Source of the DNA: Streptomyces aurantiacus JA 4570
Lineage (GTDB): Bacteria; Actinomycetota; Actinomycetes; Streptomycetales; Streptomycetaceae
Assembly (NCBI RefSeq): GCF_000414115.1
Contig: NZ_AOPZ01000017.1
Coordinates: 1-64,000 of the forward strand
Reading direction: 5' to 3'
DNA length: 64,000 nt
Made by a program: the position numbers and the translations under genes. Positions 18,194 to 27,606 of the stretch are shown in pieces. How positions within the stretch are numbered: position 1 is the stretch's first letter; each line of letters opens with the position of its first letter. A model generated the notes under the pieces. It was given only the letters and a program-made list of their open reading frames with translations, had not been told where the DNA came from and did no database searches.

Positions 18194-18337
18194 CGTGACC
18201 TGCGACGGCGCCCGGCGGCAGGGGCCGAACTCGTACGCTCCGTAAGTGTACGGGTGCGAAGTGTGGACAGTACGGGTAACTGTCCGTGAGCATGGGCGCG
18301 TTGGCGGGGAACGGTACGCAAGCGTCTGGGGAGACCC

Positions 18338-19174
18338 GTGATGTCGTCAAGCACGCCTGGCACGAATGAGCCCGAGCCGACGGATGGCCTGAAGGCCTTC
18401 GGTGCGGCTCTGAAGAGTTTCCGCAAGCGGGCCGGGTACACGCAGGAGTCCCTGGCTCCTGAGATCGGGTACTCGGCGCACTTCATTGCGTCTATTGAGC
18501 AGGGGAGGCGGTTTCCGCCGCCCCGGTTCGTCGACCAGTCGGAGGCGACGCTGGACGCGTTCGGGACGCTGCGGTTGGTGGTGCATCAGCTTTCCCGACA
18601 GCGGGGGTTGGCGTCGTGGTTCAAGCGGTGGGCTCAGTTGGAGCAGGAGGCCATCACGCTCTACACGTACGAATGCCGGATGGTTCCGGGCCTGTTGCAG
18701 ACTCCTGCGTACGCACATGCTCTGTTCGCAGGCCAACTTCCGCCGCTGCGCGACGAACAGGTCGAAGCACAGCTCGCTGCGCGCTTGGAGCGGCAGACGT
18801 TGCTCACGGAGCGGCCGAACACGGCGTACAGCTTCATCCTCGAAGAGCACCTGTTCCACCGGCGGATCGGAGGCTCTGCGGTCGCCCTGGAACTCATCGA
18901 CCACATCCTCGGCTTGGCCGAGCGGCGCAACATCGAGATCCAGGTCATGCCGCTTGTGAGCGAGAGCCACGCCGGGCTGGCGGGCCCCATGCGGCTCCTA
19001 GAGACCCCGGACAACAAGTGGTTCGCGTACTGCGAGGGGCAGCGCTACGGCCAGCTCATCTCCGACCCGAAAGAGATCAGCGTGCTCCAGACTCGGTATG
19101 CCAGGATGCGCTCGCAGGCCCTCTCCCTCAAAGACTCGGTGAGCCTGCTGCAGCGGATGCGAGGAGCGCAATGA
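18338..19174 (+). CDS. XRE-family regulator with DUF5753 (Scr1-type)
   Basis: A 278-residue protein with an N-terminal XRE helix-turn-helix (FGAALKSFRKRAGYTQESLAPEIGYS and FIASIEQGRR, about 20-60) and a C-terminal DUF5753 domain (WFKRWAQLEQEA, ECRMVPGLLQTPAYAHALF, RLERQTLL, SFILEEHLFHRRIGG, IQVMPL, GLAGPMRLLE). GTG 18338 follows GGGGAG. It overlaps the DUF397 gene by four bases (ATGA), the usual coupled pair in Streptomyces, where such pairs influence differentiation. No direct target is visible. The 144-nt gap to the divergent ATPase holds their promoters. Confidence 0.93.
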   Translation: MMSSSTPGTNEPEPTDGLKAFGAALKSFRKRAGYTQESLAPEIGYSAHFIASIEQGRRFPPPRFVDQSEATLDAFGTLRLVVHQLSRQRGLASWFKRWAQLEQEAITLYTYECRMVPGLLQTPAYAHALFAGQLPPLRDEQVEAQLAARLERQTLLTERPNTAYSFILEEHLFHRRIGGSAVALELIDHILGLAERRNIEIQVMPLVSESHAGLAGPMRLLETPDNKWFAYCEGQRYGQLISDPKEISVLQTRYARMRSQALSLKDSVSLLQRMRGAQ

Positions 19175-19386
19175 GCACCACTGAACTGACCTGGTTCAAG
19201 AGCAGCTACAGCAGCGGGGACGGCGACGATTGCGTCGAAGTCGCCCCCTGCCCCGCCGCCATACACGTACGCGACTCCAAGAACCCCAAGGGCCCCCAGC
19301 TCGCCCTGGGCCCCGCCGCGTGGGCGGACTTCCTCACGTACGCCTCCGGGCAGGAAGCAGCAGGCTGCGCCGCTCCTCGTCCGTGA
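19171..19386 (+). CDS. DUF397 domain protein
   Basis: A 71-residue DUF397 protein: WFKSSYSSGDGDDCVEVA, then IHVRDSKNPKGPQLALGPAAWADFL. It is the small partner translated from an ATGA overlap with the XRE-DUF5753 gene. The family usually ends soon after the WxxF motif; this one has a 15-residue extra tail that runs 53 bases into the 3' end of the convergent nSTAND gene. Confidence 0.92.
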   Translation: MSTTELTWFKSSYSSGDGDDCVEVAPCPAAIHVRDSKNPKGPQLALGPAAWADFLTYASGQEAAGCAAPRP

Positions 19387-22300
19387 GGTCGCGGAAGACG
19401 CGGGAACGGGCCCGCTCCAGAAGCGGGTTCAGGTCCGTCGTGGGGTTCCAGATGCGGAGCGTACGGTCACGGGAAACCGTGGCGAGGCGACTGCCGTCCG
19501 GCGACCAGACGAGATCGTTGACCTGGTCGTCGTGGACGCCGACGACGGCGAGTTCGCGGCCCTCGGCCGGGTCCCAGAGGCGGACCGTGCGGTCCCAGGA
19601 CGCGGTGGCGAGGCGCGTACCGTCCGGGGACCACCCGATACCCTGCACCCGGTCCGTGTGGCCGGTCATCGTGCGCAACTCCGTGCCGTCGAACGGGTCC
19701 CAGAGGCGGACGGTGCGGTCGCGCGAGCCGGTCGCGACGCGGCGGCCGTCGGGCGACCAGGCCATGCGCCACACGTAGTCGGTGTGGCCTTCGAGGGTCG
19801 CCACGGCCGTGCCCTGCTCGACGTCCCAGACACGGAACGCCTTGTCGGTGAGCGATGTGGCGAGGTAGCGGCTGTCGGGGGACCAGGCGGCGCCGCCGAG
19901 CCAGTACCTCCCCGTGATCAGCGTCATGAGCTCGCGGCCGTCGCTCGCGTCCCAGACACGGCTGGTGCCGTCGCGGGACGTGGTGGCGAGGCGGGTGCCG
20001 TCCGGGGACCAGGCGAGGGAGGTGACGGCCTCGCGGTGGCCGTCCAGGAAGGCGAGCGCGGTCACCGCGGGCGGATGCCAGAGGAACGCGTGGCCGCTGT
20101 GGTCGGCGACGGCGATCCGGGTGCCGTCGGGTGAGAACACGGCACCGCCCACCTGGCCGGTGTGTGTCGTCGCCGACACGCGTCCTTCCGCCACGTCCCA
20201 GACGTTGACGGTTCCGTCGACGCCGCCGGTGACGAGGTGAGTGCCTGACGGGGACCAGTCGACGCTCACGACGGAGCCCTCGTGGCCGCGCAGGGTCTGG
20301 AGCTGACCGCCCGGCGCGTGGAGGTCCCACAGGGCCAGAGTCCGGTCCCGGGACACGGAGGCGATGCGGTCGCCTTGCCACGACACGGAGTTGACGCTGT
20401 CGGCGTGGCCGACGAGTGCCAGCTCCTCGCGGGTTTCCAGGGTCCACACGCGCAGGGTGCGGTCGTCGCCCACGGCGATGCGGTCGCCGTCCGTGGACCA
20501 CGTGACGCAGCTCAGAGGCTCCAGGGTCGTGAAACAGTGGGCGGGCTCAAGGATGCCCACCCTCGACCACCGGCGCACGTCCCAGACCCTGGTCTTCCTG
20601 TCTTCCGACACCGAGGCGAGGCGGTCGCCGCCCGGTGACCACGCGAGCGCCATGACGGCGCCGCCTCCGTCGGCGAGGTGGCGAACGGCCTGATCCCTCG
20701 GGCGCCACAGCACGACGGCGCCTTCGGCCGATGAGGCGGCAATCTGACGCCCGTCCGGCGACCACGCCACGTTCCACCCCAACCGGCCGCGTTCCACCGG
20801 AACAGCCGTCCCTGCGTACGTCCCCGTGTCCCAAAGACGGGCGACGTGGTCGGTAGCAGCACTGACCAGCCGAACGCCGTCACGTGCCCAGGAGACGCTC
20901 GCCACGGGCGCGTCGTGCCCGACGCACACCCCCAGCTCGGCCCGCGTCCCCACGTCCCACACCGTGATCGTGCGGTCCCGCGACCCCGCCGCGATCCGCT
21001 CGCCGTCCGGCGCCCAGGCGACGGCCTGCACCCGTTCCCCGCCACCGGCCCGGGTGAGGACAACGGGCTCGGCCCGCCCCTCCGGGTCCCACACCCGTAC
21101 GGTCCCGTCGTCCGACGCCGTCGCGAGACGCGTCCCGTCGGGCGACCAGGCCACGCAGTTGACGTCCTGCTCGTGCCCCCGGAAGACCGCGCGCCGATGG
21201 GCCACGTTGAGCGCCGCGTGCAGCGCCTGCTGCGCGACCGAAGTCGGCGCGCACTCCTCGACGGCCGCCAGCGCGGCGAGGACCGCCAACTCCGGGTCCC
21301 GCGGGGCGACTTCGATGGCCCGGCGCGCCACGGCGTCAGCCATCCGCTCCAGCGCGGCCGAGTCGTGCTGCACCGAGATGTCGAGGAAGTCGACGACCAG
21401 CTGCACCCCCGCGAACGCGTCCGGCGCCTCGTCCACCCACCGCCGCGCGACCGCCAGCCGCTCCCCGCTGAACAGATACGCGTCCCGCCACCCCGCGTTG
21501 GCCCAGTCCCGCGCCGCCCGTTCCAGCTCCGTGCGCCGCCGCAGCGTCTCCTCCCCGGCCGCGACCGCCTCCCGCAGCGGCGCCCACCGGCGGAACAGCG
21601 CCTCGTGCGCCACGTCGAGCACGTCCCCGTCGCCGGTGAGCAGCCGCCCCGCGACGAACGCCTCCGCGACCGCCCGCTCGCCCGGCGCGAGGTCGGCCCG
21701 CGCCACCCGGCGCCGGGTGGGCTCCCCGTGCTCCAGGGACACGAACTTCAGCAGCGTCGGCAGCACCGGCGCGCCCGCGTCCGCCGCGCGCAGCTCCGCG
21801 TGGATGCGGTCGGCCTGGTCGGACAACGCCCCGGCGACTCCGCCGAGTTGGCCGTAGTCGTCCTCGGTCACCGCTCCCCGGTCGCGCGCCCGCAGGAACA
21901 GCGCCTGCAAGGTGTACGCGAGCAGCGGCAGCGCGTCGCCGCCGCCGGTGTCGTCGACCATGCGGGCGACCAGCGCGGGCGGGAAGGCGAGCCCGGCCCG
22001 CTCCCCCGGCTTCTCGATCACCTCGAACAGCTCGGTGCGCCCAAGTGCCCCGATGAGTACGGGCTGTTGGGCCAGCGCCGCGTGCCCGGTCTCCAGGAAC
22101 TCCGTCAGGAAGTCCGACCGCAGCGTGACCACGACCCACAGGTGCGGGTCGGCCTCCAGGGCCTCGGCCACCCTCTCCAGGAACGCCTCGCGCTCATGCT
22201 CCCCGGCCAGCGTGAGCAGTTCCTCGAGCTGGTCGACGACCAGCAGGACCGGAGCGGTACGTCCGCCACGTACCGTGTGCGACTCCCGCAGCGGCCTCAC

Positions 22301-22828
22301 CGCCGCGAGACCGGAAGCCAGCCCTGCCACAGGGTCCGTCCCGGGCGCGAACGGCGGCACCACCGCCCACCGCTCCCGCCGCGCGGCCAGCGCGGGCAGC
22401 AGCCCCGCCCGCACCAGGGACGACTTGCCGCTGCCGGACGGCCCGATGACGGCCACGCAGCGGCGCGCGGCGGCCACCGCCGAGACCGGGTGCAGCCGCG
22501 CCACCAGCTCCGCGATCTCCCGGTCCCGGCCGAAGAAGACGCCCGCGTCGTCCTCGGTGAACGCCTCAAGCCCCGGGTAGGGAGGCTGACTTGAGTCCCA
22601 CGCCGGGCGGGCTGGTGCGGGCCGGTCGAGCAGGTGCAGCCACACCTGCCCGGCCACGAGCAGCAGCACCGCGAGGCCGAGCAGCGGCAGCGACCAGTCC
22701 CGCAACACCCGCAGCACCCACGGCACGTGGTCGGTCCGGCTGGTCGCGTAGTTCGCCGCGAGCCCCATGAGCGCGGCCACGAGCACGAGCAGTACGTCCA
22801 CACAGAGCTTCAGCCGGCGCCGGTCCAC
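19334..22828 (-). CDS. Membrane-anchored nSTAND ATPase with 14 WD40 repeats
   Basis: A 1164-residue signalling protein. Two N-terminal membrane helices (about 9-28 and 48-67) precede an nSTAND1-type NTPase: FFGRDREIAELV, Walker A GPSGSGKSS (129-137), Walker B LLVVDQLEELL, then VVVTLRSDFL and a winged-helix region (VSLEHGEPTRRRV). From about residue 575 I count 14 WD40 repeats of the VAWSPDGTRLAT...RVWD type, enough for two seven-blade propellers, many with near-identical blades. There is no obvious enzymatic effector domain other than the ATPase. STAND ATPases of this kind act as ligand-triggered switches; a stress, developmental or defence role is possible and unproven. Confidence 0.9.
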   Translation of the reverse strand: MDRRRLKLCVDVLLVLVAALMGLAANYATSRTDHVPWVLRVLRDWSLPLLGLAVLLLVAGQVWLHLLDRPAPARPAWDSSQPPYPGLEAFTEDDAGVFFGRDREIAELVARLHPVSAVAAARRCVAVIGPSGSGKSSLVRAGLLPALAARRERWAVVPPFAPGTDPVAGLASGLAAVRPLRESHTVRGGRTAPVLLVVDQLEELLTLAGEHEREAFLERVAEALEADPHLWVVVTLRSDFLTEFLETGHAALAQQPVLIGALGRTELFEVIEKPGERAGLAFPPALVARMVDDTGGGDALPLLAYTLQALFLRARDRGAVTEDDYGQLGGVAGALSDQADRIHAELRAADAGAPVLPTLLKFVSLEHGEPTRRRVARADLAPGERAVAEAFVAGRLLTGDGDVLDVAHEALFRRWAPLREAVAAGEETLRRRTELERAARDWANAGWRDAYLFSGERLAVARRWVDEAPDAFAGVQLVVDFLDISVQHDSAALERMADAVARRAIEVAPRDPELAVLAALAAVEECAPTSVAQQALHAALNVAHRRAVFRGHEQDVNCVAWSPDGTRLATASDDGTVRVWDPEGRAEPVVLTRAGGGERVQAVAWAPDGERIAAGSRDRTITVWDVGTRAELGVCVGHDAPVASVSWARDGVRLVSAATDHVARLWDTGTYAGTAVPVERGRLGWNVAWSPDGRQIAASSAEGAVVLWRPRDQAVRHLADGGGAVMALAWSPGGDRLASVSEDRKTRVWDVRRWSRVGILEPAHCFTTLEPLSCVTWSTDGDRIAVGDDRTLRVWTLETREELALVGHADSVNSVSWQGDRIASVSRDRTLALWDLHAPGGQLQTLRGHEGSVVSVDWSPSGTHLVTGGVDGTVNVWDVAEGRVSATTHTGQVGGAVFSPDGTRIAVADHSGHAFLWHPPAVTALAFLDGHREAVTSLAWSPDGTRLATTSRDGTSRVWDASDGRELMTLITGRYWLGGAAWSPDSRYLATSLTDKAFRVWDVEQGTAVATLEGHTDYVWRMAWSPDGRRVATGSRDRTVRLWDPFDGTELRTMTGHTDRVQGIGWSPDGTRLATASWDRTVRLWDPAEGRELAVVGVHDDQVNDLVWSPDGSRLATVSRDRTLRIWNPTTDLNPLLERARSRVFRDLTDEERRSLLLPARRRT

Positions 22829-22874
22829 CCGGACAGCCTAAGCAGCGGAATTCGTTGGACAGGCGGGGGCCGGG

Positions 22875-23702
22875 ATGAAACATGATGCGTGCGTGAGCGA
22901 CCACTCCCCCACCCCGCCCGAGCTGCTCGCCCGCATGGAGAGCAACCTCGCCGAGCACGCCTGCCATCTGCACCGCCGCCTGCCCGGCGCGACCGTCACG
23001 GAGACCGACGACCTGCTCGTCGCGGACAGCGGCATCGACGACGACACCTTCAACATCGTCGCCACGGCACGCTTCACCGCCGAGAGCGCGGACGCGCGGA
23101 TCGCGGCGGTCGTCCGCGAACTGCGGGCGCGGGGGCGCACGTTCTCGTGGTGGGTGGGGCCCGCGTCCGCGCCCGGCGATCTCGGGGTGCGGCTCGCTGC
23201 GGCGGGGCTTCCGGCCTCCGAGAGGGAGGTCGGGATGTGGGCCGACCTCAGCATTGCCCCGGCCTCGCCTCACGTCGACGGCCTGGACATCCGGCCCGTC
23301 CGGACCGAGCGGGAGCTTGCCGACTACGCCCGCGTTCTCGCCGCGAACTGGGAGCCGCCCGCCGGTACCGTGCGGCGCTTCTACGCGGACGCGGCCGAGC
23401 AGGTCCTTGCGCCCGGGTGCCCCGCTCGGCTTCTCGTCGGGTACGTGGGTGGCCGTGCGGTGTGCACCGCCGAGGTGTTTCTGTACGCGGGGGTCGCCGG
23501 GGTCTACAACGTCTCCACGCTCGTCGGCGAGCGGCGCCGTGGGTATGGCGGGGCGATCACCCTCGCCGCGTTGGGCTCCGCCCGGGCTGCGGGGTTTCCC
23601 ACCGTCGTCCTCCAGGCGTCGCCGGACGGGGAACCGGTGTACCGGCGCCTTGGGTTCACCGCGTGCGGTGTGTTTACGGAGTACGCCGTTACTGCCGCTT
23701 GA
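22875..23702 (+). CDS. GNAT-family N-acetyltransferase
   Basis: A 275-residue protein whose C-terminal half is a GNAT fold: [40 protein letters not shown] (the acetyl-CoA loop is ERRRGYGG) and [21 protein letters not shown]. The N-terminal 120 residues form a second, degenerate GNAT-like domain. The substrate is unknown. ATG 22875 is used; GTG 22893 (VSDHSPTPP) is an alternative with a more typical N-terminus but no better ribosome site. Confidence 0.85.
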   Translation: MKHDACVSDHSPTPPELLARMESNLAEHACHLHRRLPGATVTETDDLLVADSGIDDDTFNIVATARFTAESADARIAAVVRELRARGRTFSWWVGPASAPGDLGVRLAAAGLPASEREVGMWADLSIAPASPHVDGLDIRPVRTERELADYARVLAANWEPPAGTVRRFYADAAEQVLAPGCPARLLVGYVGGRAVCTAEVFLYAGVAGVYNVSTLVGERRRGYGGAITLAALGSARAAGFPTVVLQASPDGEPVYRRLGFTACGVFTEYAVTAA

Positions 23703-23729
23703 GCGATTCGGTCGGCTGCGGCGGTGCCT

Positions 23730-23813
23730 GGGCTGGTCGCGCCCACGCGGCGGAGCCCGCGCCCACGCGGCGGAGCCGCAAATAGACAGAGCCCCGCGCC
23801 CCTGACGGGGCGC
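23730..23813. repeat. Streptomyces-type intergenic repeat, copy 3 (locally duplicated)
   Basis: The core GCGCCCACGCGGCGGAGCC is present twice in tandem, followed by CAAATAGACAGAGCCC and the hairpin CCCCGCGCCCCTGACGGGGCG. It lies between the acetyltransferase and the MFS promoter and may end the former's transcript. Confidence 0.65.
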
Positions 23814-23844
23814 CTCCGTTACCGAGCGCCTTCATCGCGCCCTC

Positions 23845-23868
23845 GTTTTGAATCGAGTGCTTCAGAAC
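23845..23868 (+). promoter_or_regulatory. Probable TetR operator upstream of MFS gene
   Basis: GTTTTGAA-N8-TTCAGAAC is a 24-bp inverted repeat with one mismatch, 17 bp before the MFS start codon. A close relative precedes the TetR gene at 25090, so both are likely bound by the TetR protein encoded at 25128. Confidence 0.7.
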
Positions 23869-23885
23869 ATGCTAGCGTCCTCGTT

Positions 23886-25118
23886 ATGAAGCACTCGCTC
23901 CAAAACAGCGGCACCCGTATGCCGCTCGCCGTCTATGTGTTGGCGCTCGGGATCTTCACCCAAGGGACCTCCGAGTTCATGTTGTCGGGGCTGCTGCCCG
24001 GCATGGCCGAGGACCTTGGGGTTTCGATTCCCGACGCCGGGCTGCTCATCTCCGCCTTCGCCATCGGCATGGTCGTCGGCGCGCCGCTGCTCGCCGTCGC
24101 CACGCTGCGGTGGCCGCGTCGGACCGCGCTGGTGGGGCTTCAGGCGGTGTTCATCGCGGGGCACGTCGTGGGCGCGCTCGCGCCCGGGTACGCCGCGCTG
24201 TTCGTGACCCGGGTCGTCAGCGCGCTCGCCTACGCCGGGTTCTGGGGCGTGGCCGTGGCCACCGCCGTGGCGCTGGTGCCGAGCGCCGCCCAGAGCAAGG
24301 CCGTCGCGCTCGTCGCGGGCGGGCTGACCATGGCCACCATCGTCGGCGTACCGGCGGGCACCGTGCTCAGCCAGTCGGCCAGTTGGCGTGCCGCCTTCTG
24401 GGCGGTGGCCATCGCCACCACCGTCAGTCTGCTGTGCACCGCCTTCGCCATTCCGGCAGGCGGGAGCGAGGGCGAGGCGCCGCGCTCCGTGCGCGCCGAA
24501 CTGCGCGGCATGGCACGGCCGCAGCTCTGGCTCTCGTACGCCATCACCGCCTTCGCCTTCGGCGCGGTGATCGTCACCTTCAGCTATCTCGCGCCCTTCC
24601 TGACGGAGGAGAGCGGTCTCGGCGAGGGAGGGGTGCCCGCCGTGCTCGCGCTGTTCGGGGCGGGCGGCATGATCGGGCTGATCATCGGCGGCCGCACCGC
24701 CCAGTCGCACTCCGTCCGCACGCTCGCCGTGGGGCTCGGCGCGCTCGCCGTCATCTCCGCGGCCCTCGCCCTCACCGCGCACACCACGCTCGTCGTCGTG
24801 ATCGGCCTGACCTTCCTGCTCGGTCTCGCCGGGTATGTCACCAACCCCGCCCTCCAGTCCCGCGTTTTCACGCTCGCGCCGGACGCGCCCACCCTCGTCG
24901 GCGCCACCAATACGGCAGCTTTCAACGTCGGCAACACCCTGGCGCCGATGCTCGGCGGGCTCACCATCGGCGCCGGATACGGATACACATCCGTCGCCTG
25001 GGTCGGCGCCGGTCTCGCCGCCGTGGGGTGCGTGGGCGCACTGTGGGCGGCCAGGCTTGAGCGCACGGCAGCGCAGATACCGCGGCCACGTTTTGAAAAG
25101 GTATTCCAAAACAGTTAG
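23886..25118 (+). CDS. MFS exporter of the Cmx/CmlR (DHA1, 12 TM) type
   Basis: A 410-residue major-facilitator protein with 12 predicted helices. The N-terminal signature LALGIFTQGTSEFMLSGLLP and the loop after TM2 (LRWPRR) match the Cmx/CmlR group of chloramphenicol exporters and related DHA1 drug/sugar efflux pumps; motif C-like VAGGLTMATIVGVPAGTVLS lies in TM5. Drug specificity is inferred from family only. ATG 23886 lies just after the operator. The last codons include the second operator, and the TetR gene follows 9 nt later. Confidence 0.88.
   Translation: MKHSLQNSGTRMPLAVYVLALGIFTQGTSEFMLSGLLPGMAEDLGVSIPDAGLLISAFAIGMVVGAPLLAVATLRWPRRTALVGLQAVFIAGHVVGALAPGYAALFVTRVVSALAYAGFWGVAVATAVALVPSAAQSKAVALVAGGLTMATIVGVPAGTVLSQSASWRAAFWAVAIATTVSLLCTAFAIPAGGSEGEAPRSVRAELRGMARPQLWLSYAITAFAFGAVIVTFSYLAPFLTEESGLGEGGVPAVLALFGAGGMIGLIIGGRTAQSHSVRTLAVGLGALAVISAALALTAHTTLVVVIGLTFLLGLAGYVTNPALQSRVFTLAPDAPTLVGATNTAAFNVGNTLAPMLGGLTIGAGYGYTSVAWVGAGLAAVGCVGALWAARLERTAAQIPRPRFEKVFQNS
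25090..25112 (+). promoter_or_regulatory. Second TetR operator, inside the MFS 3' end
   Basis: GTTTTGAAA-N5-TTCCAAAAC is a 23-bp inverted repeat covering the last codons of the MFS gene, 15 bp before the TetR start. It matches the site at 23845 in both arms, with a spacing one base shorter. Confidence 0.65.
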
Positions 25119-25127
25119 TGTGCCGTC

Positions 25128-25709
25128 ATGGCCAGGCCACGACAGTTCGACGAGGACCGCGTCATCACCGCGGCCATGGACACCTTCTGGCGCCATGGGT
25201 ACGAGGGCACGTCCACCCGGGACCTGTGCGACAGCACCGGGCTCGGCCCTTCGAGCCTCTACAACACCTTCGGCGGCAAGCGCGAGCTGTATCTGCGCGC
25301 CCTGGGGCGGTACTACGAGACGGTCACCGCCGAGCAGATCGCGCGCCTGAACGAGCCCGGCTCCGCGAAGGAGCGGCTGCGCGCCATGATGCTGCACTCC
25401 CTCGACAGCGACCTCGACGACGCCGAGGGGCGGCGCGGCTGCTTCGCCATGAACGCCGCCGCCGAGGTCGCCGCCCTCGACCCGGACGTCAAGCGCGCCG
25501 TGCGGCGCTGCTTCGACCGGGTCGAGGACGAGCTGTGCGCGGTCGTGGGGGCGGGCCAGGATGCGGGGGAGATCGCGTCGGGACGCGACGCCCGCACCCT
25601 GGCCCGCCAGGTACAGAGCACGTACTACGGCCTGCGCGTGCTGAGCCGGGTCCAGGACGACCGGAAGGCTCTCCTGGCGACCGTGGACAGCGCGCTCGCG
25701 GACCTCTAG
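25128..25709 (+). CDS. TetR/AcrR-family repressor
   Basis: A 193-residue TetR protein. The HTH at about 10-55 reads VITAAMDTFWRHGYEGTSTRDL then GLGPSSLYNTFGGKRELYLRAL. The C-terminal ligand domain has a conserved Cys in RRGCFAMNAAAEVAA, common in the YxaF/LmrA-like subgroup that controls exporters. It lies 9 nt after the MFS gene, and both are preceded by the same type of palindrome, so it most likely represses the exporter and itself until a ligand binds. Confidence 0.93.
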   Translation: MARPRQFDEDRVITAAMDTFWRHGYEGTSTRDLCDSTGLGPSSLYNTFGGKRELYLRALGRYYETVTAEQIARLNEPGSAKERLRAMMLHSLDSDLDDAEGRRGCFAMNAAAEVAALDPDVKRAVRRCFDRVEDELCAVVGAGQDAGEIASGRDARTLARQVQSTYYGLRVLSRVQDDRKALLATVDSALADL

Positions 25710-25728
25710 TCCGACTAAATAGAGCGTT

Positions 25729-27573
25729 CTACCGCGCGAACAGTTGGGTGCGGGGGACGACCTGTTGGGGCTGGTTCGGGCTGGACCACAGCAGCTTCAT
25801 GTGCGCCTCGCCGGTGTTCTCCGCGTAGTCGATGCGGATGCTGTGGCGTTTTCCGGCCGTCAGCGCCACCTGCGCCTTGTCGATCTTCGGCTCGTGCGGG
25901 TTCCACGAGTCGATGACGAGCTTGCCGTCGATCCACACGCGGACGACGTCGTCCGAGACCGTCGTGAGCGTGTACGTCTCGCTGTGCCGCGGCTCGATGG
26001 AGCCCGACCAGCGGACGCCGAAGCGGTCGGAGGGGATCGACGCGTCCGGTGAACCCTGGAACTTCCAGGCGTGGTTGACCGCCGGGTCGACCCGGGTGAG
26101 CTTCGGGGCTCCGCTCAGTTCCGCGTTGTCGAAGATCTCCTGCTTGAGGCCCTTGCCGGTGCCGGGGCGGGCCGCGCGGCCGGGGTCCACGGTCAGTTCG
26201 ATGACGGTGGCGGTGGGGTTGGTCGCGGCGCCGGACGGCGTGATGTCGTAGCCGTCACCCGCCTTGGTGACCGTCACCTTCTGCGAACTGCCAAGGACGC
26301 GGGCCGACTTGACGGCGAAGTCCGTGCGCGCCGTGAGGTGCAGGGACCGACCCGCGCCCGGCCACTGCGTGACCGCCGCGTACAGCTTGTTTCCCTTGCG
26401 GCTCACCGCGCCCCACTTCGGCTCCTCGACGAGGCCGCCGTAGCGCGCGCCGTACACCGCCTCGCCCTGGCCCGCCGTGCGCAGCCAGGTGCCCATCTCC
26501 TTGAGGCGGTCGACGGACGGCTGCGGGATGCGGCCGCGCGCGTCGGGTCCCACGTTCAGGAGGTAGTTGCCGCTGCGGGACGTGGTCGCGAGGAGGTTGC
26601 GTACGAGCGTCCGGCTCGACTTCCAGTTCTGGTCGTAGCGGGCGAAGCCCCAGTGGTCGTTGAGCGTCATGCAGGACTCCCAGAGCTGGCCGTCGACCGG
26701 CGCGTCCGGGATCTCCTGCTCGGGCGTGCCGTAGTCGCCGTCGACGACGCGGCGCTTGCCGACCCGGTTATTGATGACGAGGTCCGGGTCCAGGCCGCGC
26801 AGATACGACTCCAGGCGCTCGCCGTCCCTCGCGGTCCACGGGTTGTGCGGGTCCTCGGTGTCCCACTCGCCGTCGAACCAGAGCAGCGCCGGGTCATAGG
26901 TGTCGACCAGCTCCTTGAGCTGCGCGTACATGCGCTTCTCGTACTTCGGGAAGGTGGCCGGGTCGGGGAAGTCCGGGTCGTGCCAGTCCCAGATCGAGTA
27001 GTAGAAGCCGAGCTTGATGCCCGCGTCGTCGGACGCCGTCTTCAGCTCGGCGAGGATGTCGCGGTTCTTGTCGAAGGACGAGTGGTCGCGCAGGTTGTAG
27101 GAGTTCACCTTCGTCGGCCACATCGCGTAGCCCTCGTGGTGCTTGGACGTGATGACGATGTACTTCATCCCGGCGTCCTTGGCGGCCCGCACGACCGCCT
27201 TCGCGTCGAAGTCGGCCGGGTCGAAGCTCCGCGCCTGCTTCTCGTACTCCGCGGCGGGGATCTTGCACTCGCGCTTGATCCACTCGGCGTTCCGGCAGAC
27301 CGAGCCGTCGGGGCGCTTGTACTCGCCCTCCAGGTTCGAGTAGGCGCCGAAGTGGATGAACATGCCGAAGCGGTCCTGGCGGAACCAGTTGGCGCGGTCG
27401 GCGGTGAAGGGATCGTCGGTGGCGTGGTCGGTGCCGGGGCCCCCGGCCGGCCGGGGCGGGGCGGGGGCGAGGGCGGGGGTACCTTCCGCGGGTGCGGCGA
27501 CCGCGAGGGGCACGGCGGCGGCCGCGAGCGCGGCACTGAGGAGCAAGGCGAGTCCGGTGACTCTTCGTCGCAT
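25729..27573 (-). CDS. Secreted GH29 alpha-L-fucosidase with C-terminal PA14 domain
   Basis: A 614-residue secreted enzyme. Residues 1-27 are a signal peptide (RRRVTGLALLLSAALAAAAVP...AVAA). The GH29 barrel (about 50-370) shows FGMFIHFGAYS, the active-site KHHEGYA (144-150) and the nucleophile Asp in LLWFDGEW (D234). A beta-sandwich domain (about 375-470) is followed by a PA14 domain (about 475-612, HAWKFQGSPDASIPSDRFGVRWSG in parts, VWIDGKLVIDSW, RIDYAEN) that probably binds sugar. It should cut terminal L-fucose from glycans outside the cell. A good promoter with an operator-like palindrome lies upstream. Confidence 0.92.
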   Translation of the reverse strand: MRRRVTGLALLLSAALAAAAVPLAVAAPAEGTPALAPAPPRPAGGPGTDHATDDPFTADRANWFRQDRFGMFIHFGAYSNLEGEYKRPDGSVCRNAEWIKRECKIPAAEYEKQARSFDPADFDAKAVVRAAKDAGMKYIVITSKHHEGYAMWPTKVNSYNLRDHSSFDKNRDILAELKTASDDAGIKLGFYYSIWDWHDPDFPDPATFPKYEKRMYAQLKELVDTYDPALLWFDGEWDTEDPHNPWTARDGERLESYLRGLDPDLVINNRVGKRRVVDGDYGTPEQEIPDAPVDGQLWESCMTLNDHWGFARYDQNWKSSRTLVRNLLATTSRSGNYLLNVGPDARGRIPQPSVDRLKEMGTWLRTAGQGEAVYGARYGGLVEEPKWGAVSRKGNKLYAAVTQWPGAGRSLHLTARTDFAVKSARVLGSSQKVTVTKAGDGYDITPSGAATNPTATVIELTVDPGRAARPGTGKGLKQEIFDNAELSGAPKLTRVDPAVNHAWKFQGSPDASIPSDRFGVRWSGSIEPRHSETYTLTTVSDDVVRVWIDGKLVIDSWNPHEPKIDKAQVALTAGKRHSIRIDYAENTGEAHMKLLWSSPNQPQQVVPRTQLFAR

Positions 27574-27606
27574 GAGCGGCTCCTGTTCGTTGACGGAACG
27601 CTCGGG

